Of a stretch of 64,000 nucleotides of DNA, positions 24,371-38,651 are shown in pieces. Origin of the DNA: Montifringilla adamsi (lineage: Eukaryota; Chordata; Aves; Passeriformes; Passeridae); assembly GCA_017590115.1 (NCBI GenBank), contig JAGGNK010008337.1, forward strand, positions 3,227,912-3,291,911, read 5' to 3'. The position numbers and the translations under genes were made by a program. Position 1 is the stretch's first letter. Each line of letters opens with the position of its first letter. The notes under the pieces are model-generated. The model saw nothing but the letters and a program-made list of their open reading frames with translations, made no database searches and was not told where the DNA came from.

Positions 24371-25454
24371 GTAGGAATTTGATGAAATCCTGGGATTACT
24401 TTCTCACTGGCAGAATCAGTGCCTTCACTGCATCCCACAGGGGATTTTTTTAACTCCCCTTTCAAAGGGCCCAGCAGTGCTGAGTGTGCCGTGGTGCCAA
24501 TTCCTTTGGGGAGCTGCAGTCACTTGTGTCACGAACCTTCTCAAGGCATTTTCTAAGTGCACCAGTTTCTGTCTCTGCTTCCCCACTCCTCACAAAGTGC
24601 TGTGGATCATAACAGCTCCGGCTCAGCCACTTCTGCTACCCAGAATAACCAGCCAGAGTGTGATGTGGAGAGATCTCAAGTGGCTTTCTCACTTGAAATC
24701 CAGAGTTTTACTTTCCTACAGTTTTTCTTTCAGTTTATGGGAGGACAGAAGTTGTGCAGTGAATTATTTGGGTCAGTATTAAACAGGTCATCTTTTCATT
24801 TTTAAAAAGTACCTAAAAATCCTTACAGTGAAATTCTAAACCCACTGAAGTCAGGAACAAACCTCCAAGCAGCTTCAGTGGGGATTTCAACCTGTGCTTC
24901 CTGAAACACGCAAGGGGCACAGCACAAATCCAGATCTACCACTCCTGACAGAAATCTTCCATCTTGAGGGTCTGCACCTGATTCATCTGGATTGGAGGCT
25001 TGAACTGCTTTTAACCATTTCATGAGATGCAAAACAAATCCTAAAAAATGGTTGCTTTCAAGTGTAGCTTATCGTTCACGTAAAACAATAATCCATTTAA
25101 ATAAATTTAGAATCACTATTTTCTATACACATATATAAAAAACCCAGACTCTGTACAAACAGGAGAATTTGTTTTTAATTATGTACTTTCTTTTTCTGCT
25201 GAATTTCAATTCTACAGAAAACATTCCGTACAGTTTTTGTGATCGGGGTTTCCAGAAATATTCAGGAGAGAATAACCCATCATAGTCACAGCTTTATATT
25301 TCTAATTCAAGGTTTACCAGCATTTAAAAACAAAAAGTGAAACCCCATTGTAGTTCTATTATAACTAGAGTGAAGAGTGGTCGGCAGTACAAATTACTTA
25401 GGAAATTATTCTCCTGCTGGGAAAAAATACAGCGCTGTTAACATGCAGAAATGG

Positions 25455-25538
25455 CTCCAAAGTGCTCTGGGTTGGACCCAAAAATGTGGCTCCAGCCTCC
25501 AAAGCCCTCTGGGTTAGACCCAAAAATGTAGCTCCAGG
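25455..25538. repeat. 42-bp tandem duplication (two copies)
   Basis: Two adjacent 42-bp units (25455-25496 and 25497-25538) share CTCTGGGTT and GACCCAAAAATGT and differ at only about five positions. The unit is unrelated to CR1 as far as I can tell. It is a small local duplication of moderate age. Confidence 0.9.
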
Positions 25539-28500
25539 TCATACCCATAAAGCCAAGTCAAAAAATTATAATAATCTGATATATTCCTCTTGCAACAATA
25601 CTTAAGGGAGCTGGATCAAAAGAGTGGAAGCAGTGACATTTTTTATTTCAATGTCTTTTGAGTGATCAAAAGACTATTGACGTGAACAAACCATCCTGTC
25701 AAGTTACAAAGAAAGAACCCCAAAATCTCTTTTAAAAAAGGTGTCTGTTTTTAAACTTGCATCTAAAAAAAATCTGTAAGCTTTGCCTGACACAAACCTG
25801 AATGTTTTCCCATTCAAGATCTTGAAAGACAGACATCCTTTTTTCAAAGGATACTTGTACAGCAAAAGCTTAATGTTTTTAAGCAAAATTGAGTAAATCA
25901 AAGTCCCTAAAAGCAACATGTTCTTTTGTCTTCCTTTTTCCTAACACCTTTGTCTATTTTCCAATTTCTTATCCTATTCTTGACAGTAAAAAAATGATGG
26001 AAGGAGACAGCAAAGCAACTTAAGGTGGTACTCAGCAATACATTTGACTCCAAGGAATTTTTTTTTTTCACTGAACACACTCAGTATTCTGAATTTCAGC
26101 CATCTTGCACACTTAGCTTTTCTTGTTTCAAGTCTAAATCTGGATGAAATCAAACCCAGGACTTCTTCCCTACATGTGCAGAGGAGAACTACAAATAGAG
26201 CCCTTTTCTACCCTGTGCTGTGAATAAAAATAAAATCCCTTCTCTGTTGGTACATCTTCCACCATATTTTGGGATCCATAAATTTGTCAAGAAAAAGGAT
26301 GGCACAGACAGATCCTCACAAGCACATCTCCAGCTCAGCTCATCTTCCAGGCCATCAAAGGCTCTAGAAGACATGGATGCCATGAGCAATGTCCACGTGG
26401 GATCTGCAGAGAAATGAGCTCCTGCTCCTCTGCCATCCTGAGGGAGCACTTCCCCCTGCACAGCCTCTGCAGAAATTCACTGATCCCACTGAAATCTATG
26501 GCCAGGGCCACATAGATTCAGTGCCTGGTGCATCTTCCAGACCTTTTGGCTGCCATGGATTGAAGACATTCCTGCAACACCCCCTGCAGCATCACTGTGG
26601 AGGCTGGAAGCTGAAAGGAAAAGCTAATAGTGCCTTATGTACTTCTGAAGTTCCTCCTGCCTCTTTCATGTCATTCCTTTAGACTATTATCAGTCTTTTT
26701 AAACATATTTGAATTTATTTGATTTTTGCATTTCTCCCTCTGTTCCTTTAATGAAAGGAATTAATTTATATACTTTTGAAGAGCTCTCTGCTTTCCCACA
26801 ATGCAATTGGCTGTTTTTGCCTCAAAATGGGAATCAGACTTCACCAGTCTGAACCTCAGGATGTGCACAAAAACTGAATCTAGAAAAATCAAGTAGGTGC
26901 TTGAAACCACAAAATGGAAATGCATCTCTTTGAGCAGAAATGCAGAATTTCAATGCCAAACAGTGAATGGATGCACCTCTTCACCCAACCCTTTTATTTG
27001 GTTTTGTGTTTGTATTCCTTGAAGTACATATTTTCGCAAACTACGTTGTATGACTTCCATCTACTCCACAGGAACACGTCACTAACCCAGCAATACTGAA
27101 ACACTGAAAATGTACTGGAAATATCTGAACTACAGAGAATTTAGAAACAGGAAGAAGAGTAAACATATGTGGTGCCTTAGCTTCACAGACCCATTTTGGT
27201 TTTGTTATGCAGACTGTAAATATTGCTCCAGTTGATTTACATCAAAGACAGCATTTTTAACCAACTCCACAAAACTAAAGGAGGAAGTTGTGCCAAGTAC
27301 TTTATTTTTAAATTCTCACCCTTGTTTGTCAACAGTGAAAATTGATAGCAGACGTCTCAAAACCTCCAGCATTCTTGATACTGATTTTGAAGAGATCTTG
27401 GTACCTGACTATCAAACTTCTACAAAAAGCATTCTCAAAGATTTGAGAGTGAAAGCAAATTAAACAGGCTGAAACACAGCCTTCAACCAGTTGAGACCAT
27501 TGGCAAAACTATGGCCTCTATGAGCAAGCGATTTGCTATTTGCTGCAAAATTCCACACTGATTTATTAAATAGTGACAACTTCAGCACAAGCCATGATAC
27601 ACCTCTACAAAGACATAAATGAATAAATATTGGGGTTCCCCTTAAAGTGAGGCTTTGTGCTTTCTTGTTCTCCATGGAAGCTGCTTGTGGTCACATTGAA
27701 ATTACTGGGGACTTCACAGTTCATCCTTCAAACTTCTGGGTTTGTCTTGCAGCAGTTGCAAGGGCAGCCAGCGCGTCTGTGTGATTCAGCACTGACAAGT
27801 GGAGCTGTAGACACCTCATCATCCCCTAAGAATGTCCCCCATAAGTGAAACCAGAAGAAACTCTCCACAGTCTATTCAGCCCCAAACCCACTAGTACAAG
27901 AGCAAGACAGATGCTCTCAACATGAGTAACGACAGAGTTCCTATTCTGCCAAATGAGCCTTTGTCCTTCCTTATCATTCCAACAAGTCAACCTGGGAAAC
28001 CATCTGCAAAGCTGAGAACAAGCAGCGTTTTTTTTGTGAAATATGTTAAAAATCACTTCCTCGCAGCTTTGGAAGGAACCAGACATATTTATCACAGTGC
28101 TTTCCAGGTAGCCCTTTTTAGGGATCTACACTTGTGCAGGAGACTTTTTCAGGTCACAAAAACAGCCGTAACATCTAAATTTAGGGAAGTTGTCAGACAT
28201 GGAAGTCTGGAGACTTGTAAACGTCCCTGTTTCCAGGTTTGCATGAAACCCAGCATCCCCTGCTTCTCATCCTCATGGAAATAACAAGCAGATACATTCC
28301 TTTGTGCTGTCTCCAGCACATCTACACCTGAACATTCCTTGCTGCAACCCGATGAAAAGGTGCTAACAAATACAATTAATATTTTCAGAATCCAAACACC
28401 GTTCAGCATCAGTCCCAGCAAAGTAGTACAGAAAGGTTTGGAAGATCTTTGCCCTTAGCATTATTTTTGGCCTTTTTTTAGCTGACTTTCATAGGATACA

Positions 28501-31500
28501 CAGTCCATTGTTGGCTGATAAAATTAGAACATCAGAGATAGCCTAACTAGAATGCAATTTATCACAGTAGTATTCCAGTATATAGAATTTCTATTCCTTA
28601 AATAAACATATTTCTTTAAAGTGTCAACACAACCAAGAAATCTGATCTCCTAGACAATATTCCAGGCTTGATGTATTTTTATTGCTCCTCAGTAATGAAG
28701 TTTTAACTCTTGATATATTCCTGCTATTTAACTGCCATTTCAACAAAACTAAAATGATCCATTTCTGAAGTTGGTTCAGGCAGAGTCCTGACATTGTGCA
28801 AAGGAATGTGCCCAGGTGCTCTCCCTGGAAGCTCCCACCATAATGCTTCACCGACAGGGGAAAGGAGCTGGAAGAATAAAGAACATATTTAAATGCATAA
28901 CACAATCGAGGCCATAAATTCGTTCTGCACCAGTTGCACATGTAAATAAGGGGCACTGAGTAACTTTTTTTCCTGTATTTGCAGTTTGTGGAGTGAGTGT
29001 TGGTCCTCTGTAAAGCTCCCATGTGGTGGGAATGGCACTGCTCTGTCACACTGCAGCAGGTCCCCGCCTCAGCCACTCCAGATTTAACCATGATAACTTC
29101 TATTCAAAGTTACCACTGCAGAAAGAGATTCAAATGAACAACTTCTATCACATTTATACTTGTCATTTGGGATTAGCTAATCCCACATCAACTCTGTACA
29201 TAATATATAATTGCATATCAACAATATCAGCCTGGAAATGTGTCTCACTTCTTCCAGCAGTTTCCCAAGTTAAGCATTTCTGTCCTGCTAATGAACCCTT
29301 TGTTCCACTGAATATGATTCTGCCAGGAATTTAATGCATGTAAATGTAATGACATAAGAGCATTACATAACCACTCTCCTACAGGAGTTGATACAGTACA
29401 GAATATAATGAAGCCAGACTATAAATGATGCATATACCTGCAAGGGAAAAGGAGCTTTTTTTCATTTAGTGAATCTCTATAAATAACAACGTGGCAAGAA
29501 ATGGTTTCAAGTGCTTCAAAATGTTTGGGGAAAGGGATCAATCGATGTGCTGCAGAATTGTTAAATAGAAAGGAAAAAGGCAGCTAAAAGATTAGAAGGT
29601 ACTTCTGACTTTCTAAGAATTTTAAAGTGAAAAGCTGTAATAAAAATCTAGAAAAACACCTACATTCACCACCCCATCCTGCATTAGAGAATGTTCTCGC
29701 TACTTCTTCCCTCACATTTTGGAATCAAAGGCACCTGCAGTAGGAATTGGAACATCCAGGACCAGATTCTGAAGCTCTCCTCAGAACAAATCCCTTGACA
29801 TCAGCTGGCTCAGTGGACTCACACCAGGTAAATATTACCTTCTGCAAGGAAGGAAACAAACAACTCTTGGAGCTTTTTTATGCTCCAAATAGAGGAAAGC
29901 CAGCAATCTTTATAGAATAACATCTGAATGAAATTCTTCCCTCTTTGTCCTTCTCCCGTCCTCCTTTTCACTGCATAGCTACCTCGAAAAGAGCAAGAAA
30001 AGGTAAAGCTGCACCCAGCCATGAGCTGCAGCCACAGCTTGGGAAACAACAACTGTCCCCCAAAGAGAACCCATTTGTTTGCATTTAGAGAACTGGAAAG
30101 AACAACTGCTCACTTCCTTAAGTCCTGACTTTACCTAAGATGAGGCTATAATTCCAAGTGCACTTCCTCAAACATTTTGTGCCCGGGTTATTTATGTTAT
30201 CCTGAGTAAGAAGTGCTCCTCTTGTCGCATGTATAAATAAAATAGTGTATAAGCAGACGCTGAAGTGTCTCTATTTTGCATACAACCGCCTCCCTATTTT
30301 CCCCCCATCGACTTTGTGTTTGACAGAAGGAATTTCACCTCTGCCCACTCCTTCTCAGGCTGGCATCAGTGAACTCAAGGCAAGGAATCCACAAGTGCTG
30401 ACTTAAATTGAATTATATTACAGAAATTCTTTCTGAATTATGAATTTCTTATAATTTTCCTGCAGGAAGATGCAAAATGTATTTCTGAGTATCAGCAAAA
30501 AAATGATATTAAAGATGCTTCGCTTTTCCCCTTTTTTATTTAGCCAGAATTTAAACCCAGCATTTGAAATCTTTGAATATGAAAAGCCAAAAACTCTGGA
30601 AATAAGTTTTGCAGAAAAAGTCCGGCTGTATCACAAATTAAACCAAACTAAAGCAACATTAAGGTGTCATTTAAGACCTTCAAAGTGAGGGAGCTCACAG
30701 GGAGGGCTCTTACTTTGTGAGAAAGGTGTGTTAGTACAATCATTACCTTTTTTTTTCTCCAAAAGTATTTGAGAAAAGAAGCAAATAACGTCATGGAAGT
30801 TTGTTTGGAATACAGAGACAGCACAAACTAATTTGTCATACAAACTGATAAACTTTGCACAGCATTTGAGAAGGAAGGAAAGGAGACAAGTCGCCAAACT
30901 CTTGGGATCCATGTATAAATTGGACTTTTTCATGCATATTTCATTGCCATGTAACTCTTCCCTCAGTTCAGACTTCGGAATGTACTGCTAAAAAGTGCAG
31001 TATAGATTTTCAGATCCACAGCACTGTACATGTCAATTTTAGAAGCATTTGTATGCAGGTACCCACCTGCACGTTTTAGGAGCTGCTCACAGGTCCTCTC
31101 ATTGGCACATTTTAGGCACTGGGAACGATTCCTGCGGGTCCATTCACACAACAGATTGAGGGTTTTTTCAGAGGAACTCTTTCCAAATTACACACGAGTA
31201 AGACACCATTTCATCAGCCCCCAGGGCAGATTCCACTTGGGCCGCAGGTATTTACAGCTCTTTGAGGTAATGAATACCAAATCAAACCCCATTTGCACCA
31301 CGGGCTGAGGTCATGCAGTTCTGATCCTGATAAAATATATAATGTCTGGTATTAGTAATTATTTTGTTGATTTTATACCTTAGCCCATTTTGCTTGTATA
31401 TACAGTGTTAAAAGCTAATATATTATTCAATAGCTATAAAGGGCCTTTTTTCTGGTCTTTTCAGTGGTGTTATTGTCTTTCACATCCTGTCAGAGCATTA

Positions 31501-34000
31501 AGATGTCACAGAACTTTGCAACAATTTACTGCTCAAACCAACGTGCACTTCACTAATATCATCTGGATGAGGAAGTGTGCTGGCTTTAAGAGCCTGCCCA
31601 AAATGTGGTTAAAACACCAACTGCAATTAGGGGAGGGACAGAATGACTGGGTACAAAATGGTTTGGTATAAAATTTCCAGGTATATTATTTTGGAAGTAA
31701 GAACCAGTCAGTAACATATCATAATAAAAATATAGATTTTATATATTTACTGTCTAGCCCAAATGAATTAAGTAAAAAACAAAATAAAAATCACTTGTTA
31801 TAGGTGAGTTTGGATGTTCTTAATAGAGGGAGAAAACCAGAGGTGCAGCAGCACAGGCTGGGAGGGTTGTGATTGGCAATCCTTGTTTCTTCTCCAGCAA
31901 AAATAGCAACACCTTAACGCTAGGCCTCCCTTTAAGAAAATGACAAGAATATTCTCTACCCTGTGGAATGTTTGCATCAATCATGTACCTGTGGCTCTCA
32001 CAGTGAGCTGGACTATTACAAGATTGATGATAAGCTCAAACACAATACTTGACCTAAATACATTATGTAGCAGTGGATGCCTGTTAAGTAGGTCAGCACG
32101 GGCTCTTAAAAGTTATGCAAAACTTCTTGCTGCCACACAGGCGGCATGTCACGAGTCGAGAGGGATGAGAATCAATTTTATAGGCTGCAGGAAATCTCTT
32201 CTCATCATATGAAAATCGGTTTCACCATACTTAAAATGTCTTAAATACTGGGATATGCTGCTTGTCACATGTCCTTAGGTGTCTGAGTGAAATCCAAGTG
32301 AGGTGGGCAGCCTGTGAGAAGCCTGAGGATGATCCAGAGGTTCACATACATGGCAGATTCCTCTTTGAAAGTAATTGTTCAAATAAATATTTTCCATTCT
32401 TGCAGTCAAACAAATTGTGATATATGGGATGCATCAGACAAGCCTGTCAAGCCAAGGAAGTCTGTATTTAGTAGTGATTAATCAGAGATAGCTATATTAC
32501 CCTGCCTGGATCTTGGAAGCTCTTCAGCAGCGTGGTGGAGAGAGGACGAGTGTCCGGGGACTTGTCTGAGGTGGTCCCCACATGTGAGGAGTTTGGCCAC
32601 ACAGCAGGACACAGACCACACCTGCCAAAAAGAGCTGGGAACTGCTTCCCCATCCCTTTCTACACACTTTGAGCATGAGGGACTGGACAGGCTTAGAAAA
32701 GTTAAGAACAAAAGGATCCTTTTTGACTGCAAAGCCATTGAGGTCCACTCTGCATTGAGCCATCAGCCACCTGGATGCTCATGCACGACTGAGCCTCTAA
32801 GGGAGGCAAGTCCAGCCTGATTCAAGTGGCTCGTGTTATGTGACTTGAAACCTTTGCAATCTCTAAACTGAGCTGAATTTCTGGCTTTTACCAAGTGAGT
32901 ACCTCTTAGAGCAATAACTGAGCAAACCATTAATGCCTCAAAAGAGACCACACTGGGCCCACCCTCCAAATGCGCAAGGAAAGCCCAAAAACAGAGGATA
33001 TTCATGGTTCAAAGCCTTGCCCTGTCACACTGTCAGTCATTTCCCCTCTGCACGGGAGCAGCCATGGCCATGACGTTGTGTTGGCACTGCTGAGTGCTAC
33101 GTGGAACCTCCCTCCTACAAAGAAGCCTCTTGTAGATAAGTACATGTTAGGAGTGAGGACTTGCACATCACTTACTCTTTGCGTTTCCTCTGCCCACACT
33201 CAGCAACTTACTGACAAATGTCAATAAAAATCCCCCAGGCTATTCACCAGTTACAAGAACGTACCAAGGAAAAAAGAAATCAGTGATAAAAGCAAGTTTT
33301 TTTTGAGGAGAGAGAGGAAATAGGTGTAGAAGCGTGTCTTGGAAAAGCAAGTCTCACGAAGGCTTCCCACCAGCCTCACAGTAACGTGGCTCATGTATGC
33401 AAGTTGCATATTTTAGTTAGCGTTTAACTCAGAAGCTTTTCCTTTGAGACAAGTGATTATTTTCTTTTCCTGTCTGACCTAGTGAATACTGCAGTGCTCC
33501 ACGACACTGTATTTGTGCCCTGCAGGCAGCAATGTCCCACCAACTTTCCACCAAATGCTCGTAACACAAGGCAGAATGACACCAAAAAAATGAGGAGTAT
33601 TATTTTGCATACTGCAAACAAATACATGCTATTGTGTTTCTTCTTTTATTGTTTTGTTATTTCATCATTATTCACCACAGTTCTTGCCTTCATTTGCAGA
33701 GTTTGGGTTTTAATGTAATGGCCATTCAATAAAAATGTTGCTTTTAAGGGTTTGCTTATCATCCCATTTTCTCTTCAACCCTTCAGCAACCATATGGCAA
33801 GCAATCAGGTCTGCAATCACTAGGTCCATATTATGTAGAGCATGATTTCAGCATTATGCTATTACCCATCTGTTTCTGTAGAAAAAGACATGAACCCTTG
33901 TATAAGAGGTCAGTGGTTTCATTGCACACCGTATTCCAGAAATCCATCTCTGTTCACTTGAGATCACTTTCATGATTTACTGTAGTCTTTTAGGCAAGGC
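28501..34000. other. Unique AT-rich noncoding DNA
   Basis: No gene or repeat is recognised. Frames of up to 155 codons on the minus strand (28624-29091) have no conserved motif or sensible composition. The one frame with a good upstream acceptor (30466-30688) is listed separately. 32480-33200 is moderately GC-rich and open in several overlapping frames on both strands, with nothing recognisable. Confidence 0.5.
30466..30688 (+). other. Possible terminal coding exon (weak)
   Basis: TTTTCCTGCAG ends at about 30465. The following frame is open for about 73 codons to TGA at 30686 and contains NPAFEIFEYEKPKTLEISF, a balanced, globular-looking composition. A second acceptor-like CTTTTTTATTTAG lies inside it (ending near 30543). 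The family is not recognised and no polyadenylation signal is obvious close downstream. A chance frame in AT-rich DNA is the alternative. Confidence 0.15.
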
Positions 34001-34054
34001 TCTTTTTTCTTTTTTTTTTTCTTTCTTTCTTTTTTTTTTTTTTTTTTTTTTTTT
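34001..34054. repeat. T-rich tract with CTTT units, ending in T25
   Basis: CTTT units are followed by 25 uninterrupted T (34030-34054). It could be an A-tail of an unrecognised antisense retroposon. No body is identifiable on the left. Confidence 0.9.
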
Positions 34055-37000
34055 AAATACAGACAATCAGCACAGTTTGTCTGTCTGTTGTTTAAAAATA
34101 TTTGTAACTGCCATTGGATGCACTTATGCTCTCTTAGTTAAAGATGCTCTCCTGAGATCATGCCATTTTCTTAAATAAGAGACAAAAAAAGGAGAGTGGA
34201 AGGTTCACCTATTTCCATTTGTTTAACAGATTACTCCAGGAATAATGAGGTTTGCTGTTCAGTTAGGAGGTAGAAGGAATTCTCTTTTGCATTGTTTCTT
34301 TGGTTTCAGCAATAGGGAAGGAGGTATTTGACTTTCTATAGCAGAGGAATGCACCATAAAAGTACAGACATAATGGAAATGTCAGTTTTTAATTTGACCT
34401 AATCCCCAGATTCTGCCCACAACAAAGACAAATCAAGGGACTTTGACTGCAGCCTATCTAGCTAAGGAAAGGAAAAAATAAAAAAGGAAAAAAAGCAAAA
34501 TTGTTTCATGCCAAGGAACTTCACTGCAGGCCACTCTGTTAACCACAGCACGTAACCGGACACTTCGGTTCCCTGCCACCCTATCGCCAAAAAGTCTCTG
34601 CCATGATAAAGAAATACAAAAAACATGTCCAAAAATAAATTCTGCATTCCTTAAGTGTCACACTATTCACTGCTTGTACAACATATTTAGCAGGATAGCT
34701 ATGCTTGACTAGAGAAACACAATGGAATTCTCTTTAACAACCTCTTTTAAGTAAACCACAAGCTTGACCTAAAACAAAAATAAATAAAAATTTCTACATA
34801 CAAGCCATTCAACAACACAAAAGTGGTCTTTTTATCCAAATTATTTTGTAACAGTAGACTTGTCAGACACTTCCCAGACTCAGAGCTCATAGAAAAAAAA
34901 AAAAAACCAACAAATTAAACAAAAAAGTTCAAATTCAAATAATTTGAAAACACAAACAGAATCAAGACACAGGGTATGGTGCCCAGACAGAAGGCAATAA
35001 CAGAGGCTAGGGATGGGAAGAAGGGCTCAAAGGCAAAGGTGCTACAGGGATGTTAAATCCCCAGAGCAGCTTGAGAGAGGAAAGAATGGATGAGATTGCT
35101 AAGATGTTCTTGTTGGCTACTACAAACTTCTCAGAAGTCAATTATTTTGTTGAAGGAAGCTAAAACAAAGAAACTAATTTGGTAAAGTTGGACTTAAAAT
35201 GGAAAGAGAAAGCCATAGAAGGTTCCAAAACATCTGTGGTTCATTATGGGTAGCAGAAGCAACTGAAAAAAATTAATTTCTAAGTTTCCTTTGCAGAAGC
35301 AAGTCCTTAAGGATAAAATTCAAGCTGCACAGTGAAAGGAAACATTGCATCTTCACCAAGGAGAGCCTCTAGACAATACTGGGGTACAAAAAGCAACCCA
35401 AATCTGTGCAGTGGCTTCTTCTCACTTACAGAGGTTTAAAAAAGTAGAATAGATCTGCAGAACAGCTCTTGGCCAACATTCAACAAAGCTCATTTAACTC
35501 CTGAAGCAGCCTGGATGTGGTAGGCTCATGGAAGCTTGATCCACTAATGGGAGAATTAGGCTTTTATAATGTATGCTAAAGTATCAAATGCTGAGAGTCA
35601 TTTCAATAATAAAATCATTAAAGAAATGATACATGGACATATTAGGTCGATTAGGTAGACACAGGCAGACAGATTAGATGGGATGACCACAAAGAATAAA
35701 GTAAACATGAAATAGAGAAAAGTAAAGGGCAGAAAATTGAATCTAAAAGAATATTATAGATATATGAACTTGGCAAATAACTGGAGTGATTCCCCTGAAG
35801 AAAGAAATATTAAGCTGGTCAAATAAAAGCTGGTAACTCACTTTTCCCTTTTACTTTAATCTCTGACTTTATATGGTGTAAACACTACAAAAATTAGGGA
35901 AAACCAAGTGTTCAGAATGTAACTATGGAAATTACAGGCTGACAACCATCAATTACAGAATAAATGCTGTTCAAAAGCAGATGTAATAATAGCTGGCAAG
36001 AAACATTAATACAGTTTGACCTACAGTTTTATTTACTCCTTTCAGGCAACCTGAATGTCATGGTGCTTACATAAACAATGCTTAATGCTTTGAACTTCAA
36101 TAAAACACAGCAAGAGTTAATTAAAATGATACAATCAAGGCATATCTCTTTCGATATAATAGACAGAACAATAAAGGGAGACTGTTTATTATAGATTCAA
36201 ATAATTATTCACAAAAAGTATACAGTGAAAGACTAAGCTTTAATTTTAAAGATAACTTCTTGAGCTGAAAAATCTCCTTGCTTTGATGTTTGCTAGCTGC
36301 TGAAATTCACGCATTTGGGAGCAGAGGCTTTGGCAAACAAACCCTTAATACACACGGATGAAAAGCTATTTTCAATAACATTAATGTTTAACGCAAACTG
36401 CTAAAAGCAAGAAAATTCAAAGTTAAGGCTGACAACTCCATTTTTAGCTTAGAGATCAGAGTTTAAAAAGCTCCAACATCTTATGCCAGAACTGTTGTAA
36501 GATTGCATTCAGAATATCTCAGCTTTTGTTTCATTTTCCATTCTCTGATTCTTTCCATTAACATGCAGACTTGGAGGGTTTTGTTCTATTTTAACTTGTT
36601 GTTGTTTTGATGGGATTGCCTTTGTTCCTTTCATCACCCAAAAGCCATCAACAGAAGGAACAGAAGTAGCTCCTGTTATGAAACCTCCTGTTGTAAGTCA
36701 TCCATCCACCTTTCCAACAGCAGCCACTGTTGCTTCGAGCTCCCCCTTCAGCAAGGTAGGAGTGAGGAACCTTGAGAATTTCTGACAATCCAAAGTGTTG
36801 TGAGGTACAGAGCATCTCCAGGGTGTTTCCCATATGGAGCCAGGTTCATGTCCAGCTTAATCAAAACCAAATCCCACATCTGCTTTTCAACAAAGGTGGC
36901 CAAGCAAGGGAAACTATATTCTAAGTTAAAAAGTTTGAGCTTTTCCATTTTGGTTGGGGTGTTATTTTGCTTTTTCTCCTTTGGAGTAGGAGATATTATC

Positions 37001-38651
37001 TTTCACTGAATTAATCTGAAACAAACAAAGCTGCCTTCATCAGCTAAGAAATATTGGATCCACAACCTCCTGTCCCCCATTTGCCCTTTTCTTTTTCTTC
37101 ATTGTCACATTCGTCTGACATGAGAGAAGAGAGGGAAAAAAAAATTAAAAAACCCAAGCATTTATTTCATTTCTTCTTTTTCTGTTATTTTAAATATCAA
37201 ATGAGTTAGAATCTAAAATGCTTATTCAAACTAAATGCCTAAAAATACTGAAGACCTGCTTCTAATTAAAAATAGTATTTGAATAAAACTAGTGTGTGAG
37301 CTGGTTAGTCTGCCTTGGATGTTTTCTCACAAATTCCTTTTTCTAAGACGGTACCACATTGCTGTGCCCTCTGTGCCAGATGAAGCCCTGGCTGCACACA
37401 AGGCTCCTTTCACAGGTCTGACTTCTACTCTGAGCAGCAGCTGTGCTGCAGCTCTTCCAGTGATCAGTGTCACAATACCTGGAGAGCTTTTACTGCCCTG
37501 TTTTTTCACAATCTTTACTTTAAAAAAGAAGTATAAAAAAATTCTAGATTTTTCAAGTAAGAAGTGAATTTTTAGCCTTCACAGTCCCAGAGAAAGATTT
37601 GCAACTGTGACCTTAACAAAATCTTTAGGTTTGGCCAACAGAAAGTAAATGAAAACCCACTGATAGTTTTATTTAATGATGATGGCCCATGAGATTGATG
37701 GGAGTTTCCTGAATGGAATGTCCCTTTGGCCAGGTCAGCTGTCCTGGCCACACACCCTCGTGGCTCCCTCACTGCCAGAAACTCAACAGTCCTTGATTTA
37801 GGGTGAGCTCAGCAACAACTAAAACATCCCTGTGCTATCAATGTCATTCTCATCCTAAATCCAAACCACTGCACCAGCTACTGGGATGAAAATTAACTCT
37901 GTCCCAGACAAAAGCAGGACAAAAGATAAGACTTTAACTACAACAAATCGGACTAAATTGCCAAGAGTTCTAAAAGTAGTGGGAAATGCTCCTTGTTAAG
38001 GAGACACACCTGATTGCTGGTCCCACTGAGTTCAGAAATCAGCAGAAGATTCCGTGTCCCTCCCAAAGCACTGGGACTTGCAGCTCTGCTGGGTGCAAAT
38101 CACAGCCCACCCACTGCCACCTCCAGCAGCAAGTCCCACACCACCCATTTCTGTTCCTGGTTTTAAGGCAGAGGTAACAACACTCAAGATAGATCTATAT
38201 CCATGGCATGTACCCTAAAATAACTGCAGCACTACAGCTAATCCTTTCTTAATTATTGTTTTTTAAAGGGTGCAATTCTTCTGCTGTATATTCACAAGTG
38301 CAGCAACATGGCAGGGGAGTTGATGTGCAAAGACATGACTGGGTGTTATTCCCTACAAAAACAATTATCTGCTGGCTAATTGGGATCACTGCACTGGTGT
38401 AAGTGCTGGAAATAGTTCTAATCAATTGTTATAATAATGTACCAACTCATGGAGAATGTAAAGAAAAAAATTAAATTCCAGGATGTGAAAAATTACTGAA
38501 TTACAGTGCAATCTTTAGTGTTTTAATTGAGCAGTTTTCTCAGAATATGGGGGGAATGACTCATGCAGCTCCCCACCTCCACAAGCAATTTTTGCCAACC
38601 CATCTGCCACCCCAAATGTTTCGTCCAAAGCAACCCCATCGGTGGACTTCT

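Larger units (their letters stand above)
23879..28500. other. Unique noncoding DNA with regulatory-looking AT block
   Basis: 23880-24200 is rich in ATTA/TAATTA cores and contains a TCF/LEF-like CTTTGATC (23952-23959). It looks like a conserved enhancer but conservation cannot be seen. A12 lies at 24217-24228. The candidate exon (24311) and the 42-bp duplication (25455) are listed separately. The other open frames in this stretch are short, unrecognised and not supported by splice signals. Confidence 0.5.

Noticed and set aside
28624..29091. 155-codon minus-strand frame
   Set aside because: Composition is unstructured (many Ser/Cys/Tyr from AT-rich DNA), there is no motif, no acceptor at its start and an overlapping plus frame.
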